In this document: positions 51,082 through 60,937 of the stretch, one piece after another | How positions within the stretch are numbered: the stretch's first letter is position 1 | How the letters are laid out: the number at the start of each line of letters is the position of its first letter | NCBI RefSeq assembly: GCF_011617245.1 | Contig: NZ_CP050152.1 | Coordinates: 1,974,503-2,038,502 of the forward strand | Length of the DNA: 64,000 bases | Direction: 5' to 3' | Source: Brevibacterium atlanticum | GTDB taxonomy: Bacteria > Actinomycetota > Actinomycetes > Actinomycetales > Brevibacteriaceae | Made by a program: the position numbers and the translations under genes | The notes under the pieces: generated by a model | Database searches by the model: none | Told to the model about the DNA's origin: nothing | The model's input: only the letters and a program-made list of their open reading frames with translations

Positions 51082-52083
51082 TCAGGGCAGGCGCACGACC
51101 TGTGCACCGTAGACGAGTCCCGCTCCGAAGCCCATCTGCAGGGCCAAGCCCCCGCTGAGTTCGGGCTGCTCGCGCAGGAGACGCTCGGTGGCGAGCGGAA
51201 TCGACGCCGCCGAGGTGTTCCCGTTGTCGGCGATATCACGTGCGATGACGACGGACTCGGGCAGCTTCAGCTGCTTGGCGAGTTCGTCGATGATGCGCAT
51301 GTTCGCCTGATGGGGGATGAAGGCGGCAAGATCGCTCGCTTCGACTCCCGACGCGGCGAGCGCTTCCTTGGCCACCTCGGCGCCGTCCCAGACGGCCCAG
51401 CGGAAGACGGTCGGTCCGTCCTGACGCAGGGTGGGGAACGGCAGATCACGGTCGTCGCGGATGTCCATGAGGGAGTCGGTCATGCGGATCGTCGACCAGT
51501 TCTCACCCTTGGATCCCCAGACGGTCTTCGAGATGCCCGGTTCGTCCGATGAGGTGACCACGACGGCTCCCGCCCCGTCGCCGAGGATGAACGAGATCGA
51601 ACGGTCCTCGGGATCGATGACGTCCGAGAGCTTCTCGGCACCGATGACGAGCACGTTGTCCATCGTGCCGGCGCGCACCAGGGCATCGGCCTGCGAGATT
51701 CCGTAGCAGTATCCCGCGCAGGCGGCGCTGATGTCCCACGCAGGCACCGGGCCGGTGCCGAGGCGATCGGTGAGCGCGGCGGCCGCCGACGGGGTGAAGT
51801 ACGGGAAGGTGACGGTGGAGATGATGATGCCGCCGATGTCCTCGGGCTTGAGCCCGGAGGAGGCGATGGCCTCGAGGGCCGCCTCTTCGCACATGTCGAG
51901 GACGCCGACGTCCTTGCTCGCACGTCGACGCGTGATGATGCCGGTGCGCTGGCGGATCCATTCGTCGGAGGAGTTGATCGGTCCGGCGATGTCGTCGTTG
52001 GTGACGAGGTTCTCGGCGCGGTAGGCGCCGATTCCCGCGATGCGGGAGAACCGCGCCGGCTCGGCTGTCTTCAGTGTTGGCAT
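51082..52083 (-). CDS. fabH: Beta-ketoacyl-ACP synthase III
   Basis: A 333-residue protein; the ATG at 52083 has AAAGGA about 8 bp upstream and avoids overlap with fabD. The active Cys is in DISAACAGYCYGISQAD, His in FIPHQANMRIID and Asn in DNGNTSAASIPLA. It starts chains by condensing acyl-CoA with malonyl-ACP. In actinobacteria branched or acetyl primers are used, which cannot be read here. Confidence 0.96.
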   Translation of the reverse strand: MPTLKTAEPARFSRIAGIGAYRAENLVTNDDIAGPINSSDEWIRQRTGIITRRRASKDVGVLDMCEEAALEAIASSGLKPEDIGGIIISTVTFPYFTPSAAAALTDRLGTGPVPAWDISAACAGYCYGISQADALVRAGTMDNVLVIGAEKLSDVIDPEDRSISFILGDGAGAVVVTSSDEPGISKTVWGSKGENWSTIRMTDSLMDIRDDRDLPFPTLRQDGPTVFRWAVWDGAEVAKEALAASGVEASDLAAFIPHQANMRIIDELAKQLKLPESVVIARDIADNGNTSAASIPLATERLLREQPELSGGLALQMGFGAGLVYGAQVVRLP

Positions 52084-52102
52084 GACTCTTGTCCTTTGAT
52101 GC

Positions 52103-53008
52103 TCAGGCGTGTGCTGCCGCGAACTCACGCGCGCCGTCGAGGTCGGCGGCTGATTTGATGGCGAATGTCTCCACGCCCTTCATGGCGCGGCGAGCGATTC
52201 CGGTGAGTGTGCCGCCGGGAACGAGCTCGATCATCCCGGTCACTCCCTCGGCCAGGAGGGACTCCTGGCACAGGTCCCAGCGCACGGGGTTGGTGACCTG
52301 CTTGACGAGCAGATCGACGTAGTCGCGGCCGCCGGCCACGGCCGAACCGTCCGAGTTGGTGAGGATGCGCACCTGCGGGTCGGAGATCTCGAGCTCCGAG
52401 GCGGTGGCGTCGAGTGCCTCGGTGGCCGGAGCCATGTACTCGGTGTGGAAGGCACCGGCGACGGGCAGCGGGATGACTCGTGCTCGTTCCGGTGGGTTCT
52501 CCGCCAGCGCATCCAGGGCTTCGCGGGAACCGGCGGCGACGGTCTGCCCGCCGCCGTTGACGTTGGCGGGGCTGGCGCCGGCGGCCTCGATGGCGGCGAG
52601 CACATCCTCGGGCACTCCGCCGACGACGGCGGACATGCCGGTGGGGGTGGCAGCGGCGGCCGAGGCCATTCCGTTCGCACGCACCGACACGAAGGACATG
52701 GCATCGGCCGAGGTGAAGATTCCGGCGAGCTGCGCTGCGGCGATCTCGCCGACCGAATGTCCGGCGACGACGGCGGGCGTCACGCCGAGTTCCGCGGCGC
52801 ACGCGATCGCCGAGGCGACGAGGAGAGGCTGAGCCAGCGCGGTGTCCTTGATCGTCTCGTCATCGGATTCCGTTCCGTGCAGACGCAGATCGATCCCCGA
52901 GGCGGCCTGGAGTTCGTCGATCTGGGCGGAGAAGGTCTCGAGTTCGAGGAAGGAGCTCAAGAATCCGGATTTCTGGGCGCCCTGGCCCGGGCAGGTGATT
53001 GCTAGCAC
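52103..53008 (-). CDS. fabD: Malonyl-CoA:ACP transacylase
   Basis: A 301-residue protein from the GTG at 53008. The start LAITCPGQGAQKSGFL is the family N-terminus, the nucleophile is in VVAGHSVGEIAAAQLAG (GHSVG), and the catalytic His is in VAGAFHTEYMAPATE. It loads malonyl groups onto AcpP. First enzyme gene of the operon, following the regulator gene by about 55 bp. Confidence 0.95.
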   Translation of the reverse strand: MLAITCPGQGAQKSGFLSSFLELETFSAQIDELQAASGIDLRLHGTESDDETIKDTALAQPLLVASAIACAAELGVTPAVVAGHSVGEIAAAQLAGIFTSADAMSFVSVRANGMASAAAATPTGMSAVVGGVPEDVLAAIEAAGASPANVNGGGQTVAAGSREALDALAENPPERARVIPLPVAGAFHTEYMAPATEALDATASELEISDPQVRILTNSDGSAVAGGRDYVDLLVKQVTNPVRWDLCQESLLAEGVTGMIELVPGGTLTGIARRAMKGVETFAIKSAADLDGAREFAAAHA

Positions 53009-53063
53009 TCAGTTCTCTTTTCGTTGGGTTTCGCAGATCAATCTAGTGGACACAATGTCCAGG

Positions 53064-54263
53064 TCAAGGAGTTTTGTCGGTGTTCGACAATAGGCCGTCC
53101 TCTGACAGTCGTCCGTACACCAATGCGATATGGATGACGAAGGCATCGCGCGACGTCGTCGGATCGAGTCCGATCGCGTCCGTGATCTTCCGCAGACGGT
53201 AGCGCACGGTGTTCGGATGCACGGACAGGGCCTTGGCCGTGGCTTCGAGGGAGGCGCCGAACTCGACATAGGCGCTGACGGTCTTGAGCAGCTGTCCCGT
53301 CCCCGAGGTGAGCGGCTCGTAATAGCGTGCGATGAGTTCGTGCAGCGCCATCGCATCACCGGACAGGGCACGTTCGGGCAGCAGATCGTCTGCCTTGACC
53401 GGCCGGGGGGAGTCAGGACGGGCGGTGGCGGCCTTGAGGGCCCGGATCGCGGCCTTCGCCGAGGTGGCCGCCTCGGCGAGGGCCGGAACCGTCGGCCCGA
53501 CGATGACTTCAGAGGGGCCGAAGCAGTCGGAGAGGTCCTCGACGGCGGCGTCGAGCTCGGTGACCCCGCCGAGGACGATGAGCAGCCGATTGTCATGGAT
53601 GCCCACGAGCGCGTCATCGGCCCAGCGGCGGCACTTGCGCCTGACGGATTCGAGCCCCTTCTTCGCCGACCGCTGGGGTGCCCGGCCGACGATGACACAG
53701 ACCGGGCCGTCGGACTGCCAGCCGAAGGCTGCGGTGCGGCTGGCGAGTTCATCGACGGAGTCTCCGCGCACGAGGGCGTCGATGACCATGGCCTCCAACC
53801 GGGCATCCCAGCTGCCGCGGGCTTCGGCTGCCCGGGCGTAGACGTCGGCTGCGGCGAAGGCGACCTCACGGGAGTAGATGAGCACGGCCTCGCGCAGAGC
53901 CGACTGTTCGGCCGGGCGGGCGATATCGGGCACGCGTTCCTCGACCACCTCGACGACGGTCTTGAGCAGCTGCAGGGTCTGCTGGAGGCTGATGGCGCGG
54001 ATGAGGTCACGGGGGGCGTTCTTGAAGATGTCGGAGACCACGCGCAGGTTCGTATCGGGTTTGCGGTACCAGTCGATGAAGGAGGAGATTCCCGACTGGG
54101 CGAGCACTCCCACCCATGAGCGGTCGGATGAGGACATCGTGCGGTACCAGGGCAGCTGCGTCTCGAGTCGCTGCAGGGTCACCGAGGACAGGACTCCCAC
54201 TCCGGCACGCAGTCGGCGGGCGGTTTCGGCGCGACGGCGCAGGGTCTCGGAATCGGACATCAT
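53064..54263 (-). CDS. fasR: PucR/CdaR-type regulator, FasR-like, of the fatty acid synthase operon
   Basis: A 399-residue protein from the ATG at 54263 (a GTG at 54272 is also possible). The C-terminal helix-turn-helix of the PucR type is clear: FGASLEATAKALSVHPNTVR then YRLRKITDAIGLDPTTSRDA. A central GGDEF-like/CdaR region precedes it (VCVIVGRAPQRSAKKGLESV, ALVGIHDNRLLIVLGG). In Streptomyces a regulator of this type in front of fabD activates fabDHPF. The position here is the same, so the assignment to the fab operon is inferred from family and context. Confidence 0.85.
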   Translation of the reverse strand: MMSDSETLRRRAETARRLRAGVGVLSSVTLQRLETQLPWYRTMSSSDRSWVGVLAQSGISSFIDWYRKPDTNLRVVSDIFKNAPRDLIRAISLQQTLQLLKTVVEVVEERVPDIARPAEQSALREAVLIYSREVAFAAADVYARAAEARGSWDARLEAMVIDALVRGDSVDELASRTAAFGWQSDGPVCVIVGRAPQRSAKKGLESVRRKCRRWADDALVGIHDNRLLIVLGGVTELDAAVEDLSDCFGPSEVIVGPTVPALAEAATSAKAAIRALKAATARPDSPRPVKADDLLPERALSGDAMALHELIARYYEPLTSGTGQLLKTVSAYVEFGASLEATAKALSVHPNTVRYRLRKITDAIGLDPTTSRDAFVIHIALVYGRLSEDGLLSNTDKTP

Positions 54264-54332
54264 GGCCACCACTTTAGACGAATAGTCACAAGCTGCTTGT
54301 CAGCGACATACAAACTCTTCGATCTGGGTACA

Positions 54333-54367
54333 AATATGGCCGGAGTCTTTGAGACTCCGGCCATATT
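54333..54367 (-). terminator. Terminator of aceE
   Basis: AATATGGCCGGAGTCT at 54333-54348 pairs perfectly with AGACTCCGGCCATATT at 54352-54367, a 16-bp stem 44 bp after the aceE stop. Confidence 0.85.
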
Positions 54368-54410
54368 CGCGAGCAGTGGTCGAGCTCAGCGCTCGGGCAC
54401 TGGCAGAGGG

Positions 54411-57173
54411 TCAGGCTCCTGCACCCTCGGTCGATCCCGAGGCGCCGGCACGAACGTCGTCGAGCTGGTACTTCTGCGCCGCCTCGGCGGCCTTCTCCTT
54501 CGGCACTGCACCGGTGTCGGCCAGTGAGAGGAGGGCCTGGGTGACCACCGACGGTCCGTCGACGAGGTAGTAGCGGCGGGCGGCCGGACGGGTGTCCGAG
54601 ATCGCGTAGCCGTCGGTGCCGAGCGAGGTGAAGTGGCTGGGCACGTATTGGCGGATCTGGTCGGGAACGGCCCGCATGTAGTCCGAAGTCGCGATGACAG
54701 GGCCTTCGGCCTCGGCCATCTTCGCCGTGACGTAGGGCACGCGCGGTTCGGCTTCGGGGTTCTTCAGCCGATCGTTCTCCGCATCGAGTCCGTCGCGGCG
54801 GAGCTCGGTCCACGAGGTCACCGACCACACGTCGGCAGAGACTCCCCAGTCCTGATCCAGCAGCTCCTGAGCTTCGAGGACCCACGGCACTCCGACGCCC
54901 GAGGCCATCAGCTGCACCTTCGGGCCCCCGTTGTCGGGTCCCTTCTTGAGCAGGTAGAGGCCCTTGAGGACGCCTTCGACGTCGAGGTCCTCCGGCTCGG
55001 CCGGCTGCACCATCGGTTCGTTGTACATCGTGATGTAGTAGAGGACGTTCGGGTCGCGTTCATCGGCGGGATCGTACATCCGGTGGATGCCGTCCTTGAC
55101 GATATGAGCGATCTCGTAGCTGTACGCCGGGTCGTAAGAGACGACCGACGGGTACGTCGAGGCGAGCAGGTGCGAATGTCCGTCGCCGTGCTGGAGTCCC
55201 TCGGCCACCAGGGTGGTGCGTCCGGCGGTGGCGCCGAGGACGAAGCCGCGGGCCATCTGATCGCCGGCAGCCCAGAAGAAGTCGCCGGTGCGCTGGAAGC
55301 CGAACATCGAGTAGAAGATATAGAACGGGATCATCGGCTCACCGTGCGTGGCGTACGAGGTGCCGACCGCCGTCAGTGCGGCAGTCGCGCCTGACTCGTT
55401 GATGCCCACGTGCAGCAGCTGACCGTCGGTGGCTTCCTTGTAGGCCAGGAACAGGTCCCGGTCCACAGAGATGTAGTTCTGGCCGTGCGGGTTGTAGATC
55501 TTCGCCGTCGGGAAGAACGAGTCCATGCCGAAGGTGCGGGCCTCGTCCGGGATGATCGGGACGATCCGGTGGCCGAACTCCTTCTCCCGCATGAGGTCCT
55601 TGAGGATGCGCACAAAGCCCATCGTGGTCGCGATCTGCTGCTTGCCGGAACCGCGACGACCGGCCTCGAACGCCTTCTCGGACGGCATCTTGAGATCGAT
55701 GTGGGTGCTGCGACGCTCGGGGGAGTACCCGCCGAGAGCGGCGCGTCGCTCCTGCATGTACTCGATCTCCGGTGCGTCGACTCCCGGGTGGTAGTACGGA
55801 GGAAGCTTCGGGTTCTCCTCGAGCTCCTTGTCCGAGATCGGGATCTGGAAGTGGTCACGGGCGAGTTTGAGGTCCTCGACCGTCATCTTCTTCATCTGGT
55901 GCGTCGCATTGCGGGCCTCGAAGTGCGGTCCGAGCGAGTAGCCCTTGACGGTCTTGACGAGGATCACGGTCGGCTGGCCGGTGTGCTCCATCGCGGCCTT
56001 GTACGCGGCGTAGACCTTGCGGTAGTCGTGACCACCGCGCTTGAGGTTCCAGATCTGCTCGTCACTGTAGTTCTCGACCATCGCCTTCGTCCGCGGATCG
56101 CGGCCGAAGAAGTTGTCGCGGACGAACCCGCCGGATTCGCCCTTGTAGGTCTGGTAGTCGCCGTCGGGGGTGACGTTCATGAGATTGACCAGAGCCCCGT
56201 CACGGTCCTTGGCCAGCAGGGCGTCCCATTCGCGACCCCAGACGACCTTGATGACGTTCCATCCGGCACCGCGGAAGTAGGACTCGAGCTCCTGCATGAT
56301 CTTGCCGTTGCCGCGGACGGGTCCGTCGAGTCGCTGCAGGTTGCAGTTGATGACGAAGTTGAGGTTGTCGAGTTCCTCGAACGCGGCGACATGGAGCATG
56401 CCGCGGCTCTCGGGTTCGTCGAGCTCACCGTCACCGAGGAACGCCCACGTCTGCTGCTGGGAGGTGTCCTTGATGCCGCGGTTGTGCAGATACTTGTCGA
56501 ACTGGGCCTGCGTGATGGCGTTCATGGGTCCCAGACCCATCGACACCGTCGGGTGCTCCCAGAAGTCGGGCAGCTGATGCGGATGCGGGTAGGACGGCAG
56601 ACCCTGCGGTTTGCCGTCGATGAAGTGCGACTGCTGCTGCCGGAAGCCGTCGAGCTGATCGGCGGTCATCCGTCCTTCGAGGAAGGCGCGAGCGTACATT
56701 CCTGGCGAGGCATGGCCCTGATAGAAGATGTGGTCGCCGCCGCCGGGGTGGTCCTTACCGCGGAAGAAGTGGTTGAGGCCGACTTCGTACAGCGTGGCTG
56801 AGGAGGCGTAGGTCGAGATGTGGCCCCCGACCTCGACGCCCGGGCGCTGAGCGCGATGGACTAGCATGGCGGCGTTCCAGCGGTTCCAGCGACGGTAGCG
56901 ACGCTCGACCTCTTCATCACCGGGGAACCAGGGTTCGTTCTCCGGACCGATGGTGTTGACATAGTCGGTGGCGGTGAGGCTGGGAACCCCGATCTGCTTC
57001 TGGCGCGAGCGCTCGAGCAGACGCAGCATGACGTAGCGCGCGCGGGAGCGACCGCTCTCGTCGATGAGGCCGTCGAGGGAGGCCAGCCATTCCTCGGTCT
57101 CCTCCGGGTCGACGTCAGGCACCTGGCTGGGCAGCCCGTTGAGGATGGGTCCGCCCTGATTCCGATTGTCCAC
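54411..57173 (-). CDS. aceE: Pyruvate dehydrogenase E1 component (homodimeric)
   Basis: A 920-residue protein from the ATG at 57173. The thiamine diphosphate motif is [20 protein letters not shown] with [20 protein letters not shown], and [20 protein letters not shown] is the conserved N-terminal segment. Length and order match the alpha2-type AceE of actinobacteria and E. coli. It decarboxylates pyruvate and transfers acetyl to the E2 lipoyl domain (not in this window). Monocistronic, divergent from the DUF3052 gene. Confidence 0.96.
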   Translation of the reverse strand: MDNRNQGGPILNGLPSQVPDVDPEETEEWLASLDGLIDESGRSRARYVMLRLLERSRQKQIGVPSLTATDYVNTIGPENEPWFPGDEEVERRYRRWNRWNAAMLVHRAQRPGVEVGGHISTYASSATLYEVGLNHFFRGKDHPGGGDHIFYQGHASPGMYARAFLEGRMTADQLDGFRQQQSHFIDGKPQGLPSYPHPHQLPDFWEHPTVSMGLGPMNAITQAQFDKYLHNRGIKDTSQQQTWAFLGDGELDEPESRGMLHVAAFEELDNLNFVINCNLQRLDGPVRGNGKIMQELESYFRGAGWNVIKVVWGREWDALLAKDRDGALVNLMNVTPDGDYQTYKGESGGFVRDNFFGRDPRTKAMVENYSDEQIWNLKRGGHDYRKVYAAYKAAMEHTGQPTVILVKTVKGYSLGPHFEARNATHQMKKMTVEDLKLARDHFQIPISDKELEENPKLPPYYHPGVDAPEIEYMQERRAALGGYSPERRSTHIDLKMPSEKAFEAGRRGSGKQQIATTMGFVRILKDLMREKEFGHRIVPIIPDEARTFGMDSFFPTAKIYNPHGQNYISVDRDLFLAYKEATDGQLLHVGINESGATAALTAVGTSYATHGEPMIPFYIFYSMFGFQRTGDFFWAAGDQMARGFVLGATAGRTTLVAEGLQHGDGHSHLLASTYPSVVSYDPAYSYEIAHIVKDGIHRMYDPADERDPNVLYYITMYNEPMVQPAEPEDLDVEGVLKGLYLLKKGPDNGGPKVQLMASGVGVPWVLEAQELLDQDWGVSADVWSVTSWTELRRDGLDAENDRLKNPEAEPRVPYVTAKMAEAEGPVIATSDYMRAVPDQIRQYVPSHFTSLGTDGYAISDTRPAARRYYLVDGPSVVTQALLSLADTGAVPKEKAAEAAQKYQLDDVRAGASGSTEGAGA

Positions 57174-57434
57174 GATGTGGTCCTCTCTTCAGCTCCACGA
57201 TCTTCATTGGTGTAGAGATCATGTCCGTCAGATGGAGTGTGGTCCGCAGGATGTCTGAGCCCAGGGTCCACCCGATACTGGCATCAGCCTAGTACGGGCG
57301 GGCGAACTTCGCTCTGCCGATCGCTTGTGATCTGCCTGACGCAATCGCGTGCTTCGATGCGGTTTGGTTGTGGTTGCGGTCGGCAGACGCGCCGACATTT
57401 GCACCTTGACCTCAGTTGGCGGAACAATACAGGC

Positions 57435-57878
57435 ATGAGCAACTCCGCTTCTGAAAGGACATCCTCCACTTCGACCCTCGCAGCCGAGCTGGGACACAAC
57501 CTCGGGCTGAACAAGGGCGACTATGTGCAAGAGATCGGCTATGACGACGATGTCGACCAGGCACTCTGCGAGGCGATCGAGAGCATCATCGGCGATAAGA
57601 TCGCAGACGGCGAAGAGGACGATGTCTACGACGTGATCCTCATGTGGTGGAGATCGGACGACGATGACCTCATCGACGGCCTCGTCGACGCCCAGGCCAC
57701 CCTCAAGGAGGGCGGAGTCGTCTGGCTGCTCAGCCCCAAGGCCAACCGTCCCGGTCACATCAGCCCGGCCGATATCTCAGAAGCGGCGCCCACTGCCGGT
57801 ATGCATGTGACCTCGACGGTCAGCGCCGCCGACGACTGGGCCGGATTCCGGCTCGTGGGCAAAAAGAACTATTCATGA
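57435..57878 (+). CDS. DUF3052 protein
   Basis: A 147-residue protein from the ATG at 57435. It has LGHNLGLNKGDYVQEIGYDD, CEAIESIIGDKIADGEEDDV, VILMWWRSDDDDLIDGLVDA and VVWLLSPKANRPGHI, matching DUF3052. This acidic family of unknown function lies beside aceE and an AhpE-type peroxiredoxin gene in mycobacteria (the Rv2238c-Rv2241 neighbourhood) and the same order is found here. It overlaps the peroxiredoxin gene by 4 bp. Confidence 0.9.
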   Translation: MSNSASERTSSTSTLAAELGHNLGLNKGDYVQEIGYDDDVDQALCEAIESIIGDKIADGEEDDVYDVILMWWRSDDDDLIDGLVDAQATLKEGGVVWLLSPKANRPGHISPADISEAAPTAGMHVTSTVSAADDWAGFRLVGKKNYS

Positions 57879-58342
57879 TTCTGCGGCCCGGTGACAGGGC
57901 CCCGGATCTCTCACTTCCCGATCAGCACGGATCGGTCATCACCCTCGCCGAGGCGACCGAACGTTGCGCACTCGTGCTCGCATTCGTTCCGTTCGCCTTC
58001 TCGCCGATCTGCGGCGACGAACTCGCCGCCCTCGACAGGTGGCAGTCACGGATGCGAGAAGCGGGACATGCTGTCAACGTCCTCGTCGTCTCCGTGGATT
58101 CGAAGTACACGCTTGCGGCATGGTCGCAGCAGACGGGGACCGCAGTCCTCCTGGGGTCGGACTTCTGGCCGCACGGTGCGACCGCCCGAGCATTCGGCGT
58201 CTTCGACTCGGATCACGGGGTGGCCGAACGCGGAGTCTTCGTCCTCTCTCCGACAGGTACGATCGTGACTGGCAGGCAGGTCGCCCGCACCGAGACTCGG
58301 AACTTCTCCGCAGACTTCGACGCGGCACTCTCCAGCCTCTGA
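57875..58342 (+). CDS. AhpE-like peroxiredoxin
   Basis: A 155-residue thioredoxin-fold protein from the ATG at 57875. The active site is AFVPFAFSPICGDELAALDR, with the peroxidatic Cys in the SxxC form of the usual TxxC. No second Cys is placed for an intramolecular disulfide, which fits the one-cysteine AhpE group. It reduces peroxides and peroxynitrite with an external thiol. Coupled to DUF3052 by ATGA overlap. Confidence 0.88.
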   Translation: MILRPGDRAPDLSLPDQHGSVITLAEATERCALVLAFVPFAFSPICGDELAALDRWQSRMREAGHAVNVLVVSVDSKYTLAAWSQQTGTAVLLGSDFWPHGATARAFGVFDSDHGVAERGVFVLSPTGTIVTGRQVARTETRNFSADFDAALSSL

Positions 58343-58404
58343 CATCCGACAGCAGCGCAGGACTCGGACCACGATCCTGCGCTGAGAGTACAGGAGGACC
58401 CCAC

Positions 58405-58809
58405 ATGGCTACGCTGTTCACGAAGATCATCGACGGCGAGATCCCCGGCACCTTCGTCCACCAGGACGAGAAGTGCGTCGCCTTCCTCGACGTCGCTCCC
58501 ATGACCGAAGGCCACGTCATGGTCGTCCCGCGCGAGGAGATCTCGCACTGGATCGATGCCGACCAGGATCTGCTCGACCATCTCATGGCCGTGGCGAAGA
58601 GGATCGGCGAGGCGCAGAAGAACGCCTTCGACTGCGAGAGGATCGGACTGCTCGTCGTCGGCTACGAGGTCCCACACCTGCACATCCACGTGCTGCCGAC
58701 GAATTCGATGGATGATTTCGACATCAATGATCGCGCCCCGATGCAGACCCCGGAGCAGCTGGAAGTGCCTGCTGAGAAGATCCGGCAGTCACTGACCGAG
58801 CTGTCCTGA
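58405..58809 (+). CDS. HIT-family (histidine triad) hydrolase
   Basis: A 134-residue protein from the ATG at 58405 with AGGAGG 7 bp upstream. It begins MATLFTKIIDGEIPGTFVHQ and carries the triad HLHIHVLP (HxHxH plus hydrophobics). Members hydrolyse nucleotide phosphoramidates or dinucleoside polyphosphates. It follows the peroxiredoxin gene by 62 bp. Confidence 0.92.
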   Translation: MATLFTKIIDGEIPGTFVHQDEKCVAFLDVAPMTEGHVMVVPREEISHWIDADQDLLDHLMAVAKRIGEAQKNAFDCERIGLLVVGYEVPHLHIHVLPTNSMDDFDINDRAPMQTPEQLEVPAEKIRQSLTELS

Positions 58810-58836
58810 GACCGTGGAGATCCGAGAGGAGCGGCC

Positions 58837-59598
58837 TCAGACCCGATGGGTCTCGAGGTAGTGGTCGAGGGCGTCCCTGACCAGTTCGGCTCCGGAGCTT
58901 CCGCCGTAGTTCGCCGCGAACCGGGGATCATCGACGTACATCTGACCGAGACCGCGGACATAGCCGGCGAGATCGCCCTCGGGGTCATGCGCCGGAGTGC
59001 CCGGTACGGCTTTCAGCCATTCGATATGGCGTCGGGCCAGGTCCTGGCATCGGTCAGATTCGGGGTCGGCCCCCGCCTCGGCGGCGGCAATCCAATCCCG
59101 CGACAGAGCCTCGATTCGGGCCTTCCAGTCCGTCTTCTGCTCGTTGCTCAGTCCTGACCACCACACATCGGAGCGCCGATACGCCTCGGCGCCCCACCTT
59201 TCGGTCACTTCCCGTTCGTGTTCTCGATGGTCGAACCCATCGAACATCTCTTCCGCCATGAGCGGCTCACCTGCTTTCAATCGTGTGATGGTCGCGGTGA
59301 CGGCGGCGATCTGCCGGTCGATGCGCTCTCGTTCGCGTGCGAGTGAGAGCACATGGTGCTCGAGCGCTGCGATGGGATCCTCGCTGTGATCGAGCACCTC
59401 AGCGATCCGCGCCAACGGCAGACCCAGCTCCTTGAGGAGCATGATGCGCTGCAGACGCACCAGAGCAGCCTCGTCGTAGCAGCGATAGCCGTTGTCGGCG
59501 ATGTACGTCGCCGGCAACAGGCCGATCGCATCGTAGTGGCGCAGTGTTCGGCTCGTCGTTCCCGTCAACCGTGCTGTTTCCTGAATGGACCAGTCCAT
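58837..59598 (-). CDS. MerR-family regulator with TipAS-like C-terminal domain
   Basis: A 253-residue protein from the ATG at 59598. The MerR DNA-binding domain is WSIQETARLTGTTSRTLRHY, DAIGLLPATYIADNGYRCYD, then a coiled coil (ALEHHVLSLARERERIDRQI). The C-terminal domain (EEMFDGFDHREHEREVTERW, FAANYGGSSGAELVRDALDHY split across the end) resembles TipAS, which binds thiopeptide and other ligands. The TipA cysteine for covalent thiostrepton capture is not evident. The promoter at 59606-59636 has the MerR 19-bp spacer, so it probably autoregulates. Confidence 0.87.
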   Translation of the reverse strand: MDWSIQETARLTGTTSRTLRHYDAIGLLPATYIADNGYRCYDEAALVRLQRIMLLKELGLPLARIAEVLDHSEDPIAALEHHVLSLARERERIDRQIAAVTATITRLKAGEPLMAEEMFDGFDHREHEREVTERWGAEAYRRSDVWWSGLSNEQKTDWKARIEALSRDWIAAAEAGADPESDRCQDLARRHIEWLKAVPGTPAHDPEGDLAGYVRGLGQMYVDDPRFAANYGGSSGAELVRDALDHYLETHRV

Positions 59599-59605
59599 AG
59601 CGAAG

Positions 59606-59636
59606 ACTCTAGGGGTTGACGCAGCGTCAAGGTCAA
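59606..59636 (-). promoter_or_regulatory. MerR-type promoter with 19-bp spacer
   Basis: On the minus strand, the -35 TTGACC (59631-59636) and -10 TAGAGT (59606-59611) are 19 bp apart. The spacer contains a perfect dyad, TTGACG-c-t-GCGTCAA type, at 59616-59630. This is the classic MerR-activated promoter geometry and lies just upstream of the regulator's own start. Confidence 0.75.
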
Positions 59637-59761
59637 GGGCGGGTGTCTCAAGCCGCTGCGCTGATGGCGTCGAGTGCGGCGAACGGGTCCCCGACAAGGT
59701 CGTCGACGGGACGGTCGGGCATGGATTCCTGCGGGGGAGTGACCCGTGTCATACTCCTCAC

Positions 59762-60191
59762 ATGGCAGAGAACAAGACACAGCCGACCGACGCCGATGTT
59801 GCTGGTTTTCTGGCCGCTGTCACGCCTGAGAAGCGCCGTGAGGACGGCATCAGGCTCGATGCGATCTTCCGGAGACGTCATCGGGGAAGATCCCGTGCTG
59901 TGGGGCCCGTCGATCGTGGGTTATGGGCGCTATCGCTATCGGTCTCCTGTGAATCAGCGCACCAAAGGCGAATGGCCGAAGACCGGATTCTCGCCGCGAA
60001 AGACCCAGCTCTCCCTGTACGGACTCAAGGACCTGTCTGAAAGCGCACAGTTGCTGTCCCAGCTCGGGCGGTACACCGAGGGTGCCGGTTGCGTGTACGT
60101 GCGCAGACTGGAGAATATCGACGAGGCGGTGCTGCGCAGGCTGATCGGCATGGCCGCAGCAAGGCCAGATGATCCCGATCGACCGGACTGA
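59762..60191 (+). pseudogene. DUF1801 protein with a single frameshift
   Basis: The frame from the ATG at 59762 reads MAENKTQPTDADVAGFLAAV then EKRREDGIRLDAIFRR, the DUF1801 N-terminus. The rest of the family match (GEDPVLWGPSIVGYGRYRYR, EWPKTGFSPRKTQLSLYGL, GAGCVYVRRLENIDEAVLR) is in another frame and ends at 60191. The switch is near 59873, where one base too many breaks ...FRR-VIGEDP. Joined length is about 142 residues, normal for the family. It is either a recent pseudogene or a sequencing error. Confidence 0.8.
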
Positions 60192-60249
60192 TTCTGGCTG
60201 TCAGCGATGCACCGCAAAGCGGTGCCCTGGTCGGAGATCGCCTGGGTGA

Positions 60250-60849
60250 TCAGGGGCGAGCGGTGATCGTCAGTCCCTGCTTGCGCTGGTGGACGGAGAA
60301 ATACCGCAGCCCCGCCTCGGCGTCGGCGATGAAGCGACGCTGTGACCGACGCGGCAGCCAGACGATCAGACCGGGAGTCAGCTCGATCGAGCCGGTCTCT
60401 GTCTCGAGTGTGCCGGCGCCGGTGAGGACGTGGATGAGGACGTCGAGGTCCGGGCCGACATGCTCGCGGATCTCGTCGCCCGGCTCAAGAGCGATGACAT
60501 TGGCATCGAGGCCTCGCTGCTGCGGAGACAGCTGCCAGACAGAACCCGCGGGTTCGGCAGGCCGCGCTGCGTCGGTGATTTCGGCGACATCGAGGACGAC
60601 CCTCGGCGTTGGGGTGGATGCTCGCCTGCTGATGCGCACCCGCACCGCATCCGGGGTGCTCTCCAATGGTTCCCAGCCGACCGCATCGGCGTACTCCCGA
60701 ACCATCTCCACCCGCAGTGCTTCGGGCACATGATCGTTGACGAGGATCAGCGCCTCGCCGACCTCGAGTTCCTCGTAGGTCTTGATGATGTGCGGGTGCC
60801 GCTGGGGCGTCGGAATGGTTCGGACGTCGATGACGACTTCATCGGCCAC
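60250..60849 (-). CDS. DUF2249-cupin two-domain protein
   Basis: A 199-residue protein from the GTG at 60849 with GAGGAG 7 bp upstream; a longer frame would run into the tRNA-Val gene. The N-terminal 80 residues (VIDVRTIPTPQRHPHIIKTY, VGEALILVNDHVPEALRVEM) are a TusA/SirA-like DUF2249 domain. The C-terminus is a cupin (REHVGPDLDVLIHVLTGAGT, LETETGSIELTPGLIVWLP). Such proteins are linked to redox or nitrite metabolism in some bacteria. The metal and substrate are unknown here. Confidence 0.78.
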   Translation of the reverse strand: MADEVVIDVRTIPTPQRHPHIIKTYEELEVGEALILVNDHVPEALRVEMVREYADAVGWEPLESTPDAVRVRISRRASTPTPRVVLDVAEITDAARPAEPAGSVWQLSPQQRGLDANVIALEPGDEIREHVGPDLDVLIHVLTGAGTLETETGSIELTPGLIVWLPRRSQRRFIADAEAGLRYFSVHQRKQGLTITARP

Positions 60850-60906
60850 TGCAGCTCCTCTGAATCGATCCGGCTGATGCCTGTAGAAGCTCTCACCATG
60901 GATGCG

Positions 60907-60930
60907 AAAACGCCCTCCCGGAGGAGGGCG
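60907..60930 (-). terminator. Terminator of tRNA-Val
   Basis: CGCCCTCC and GGAGGGCG (8 bp, loop CGGA on the plus strand) at 60911-60930 are followed on the minus strand by TTTT (60907-60910). Confidence 0.85.
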
Positions 60931-60937
60931 TTCGTCC

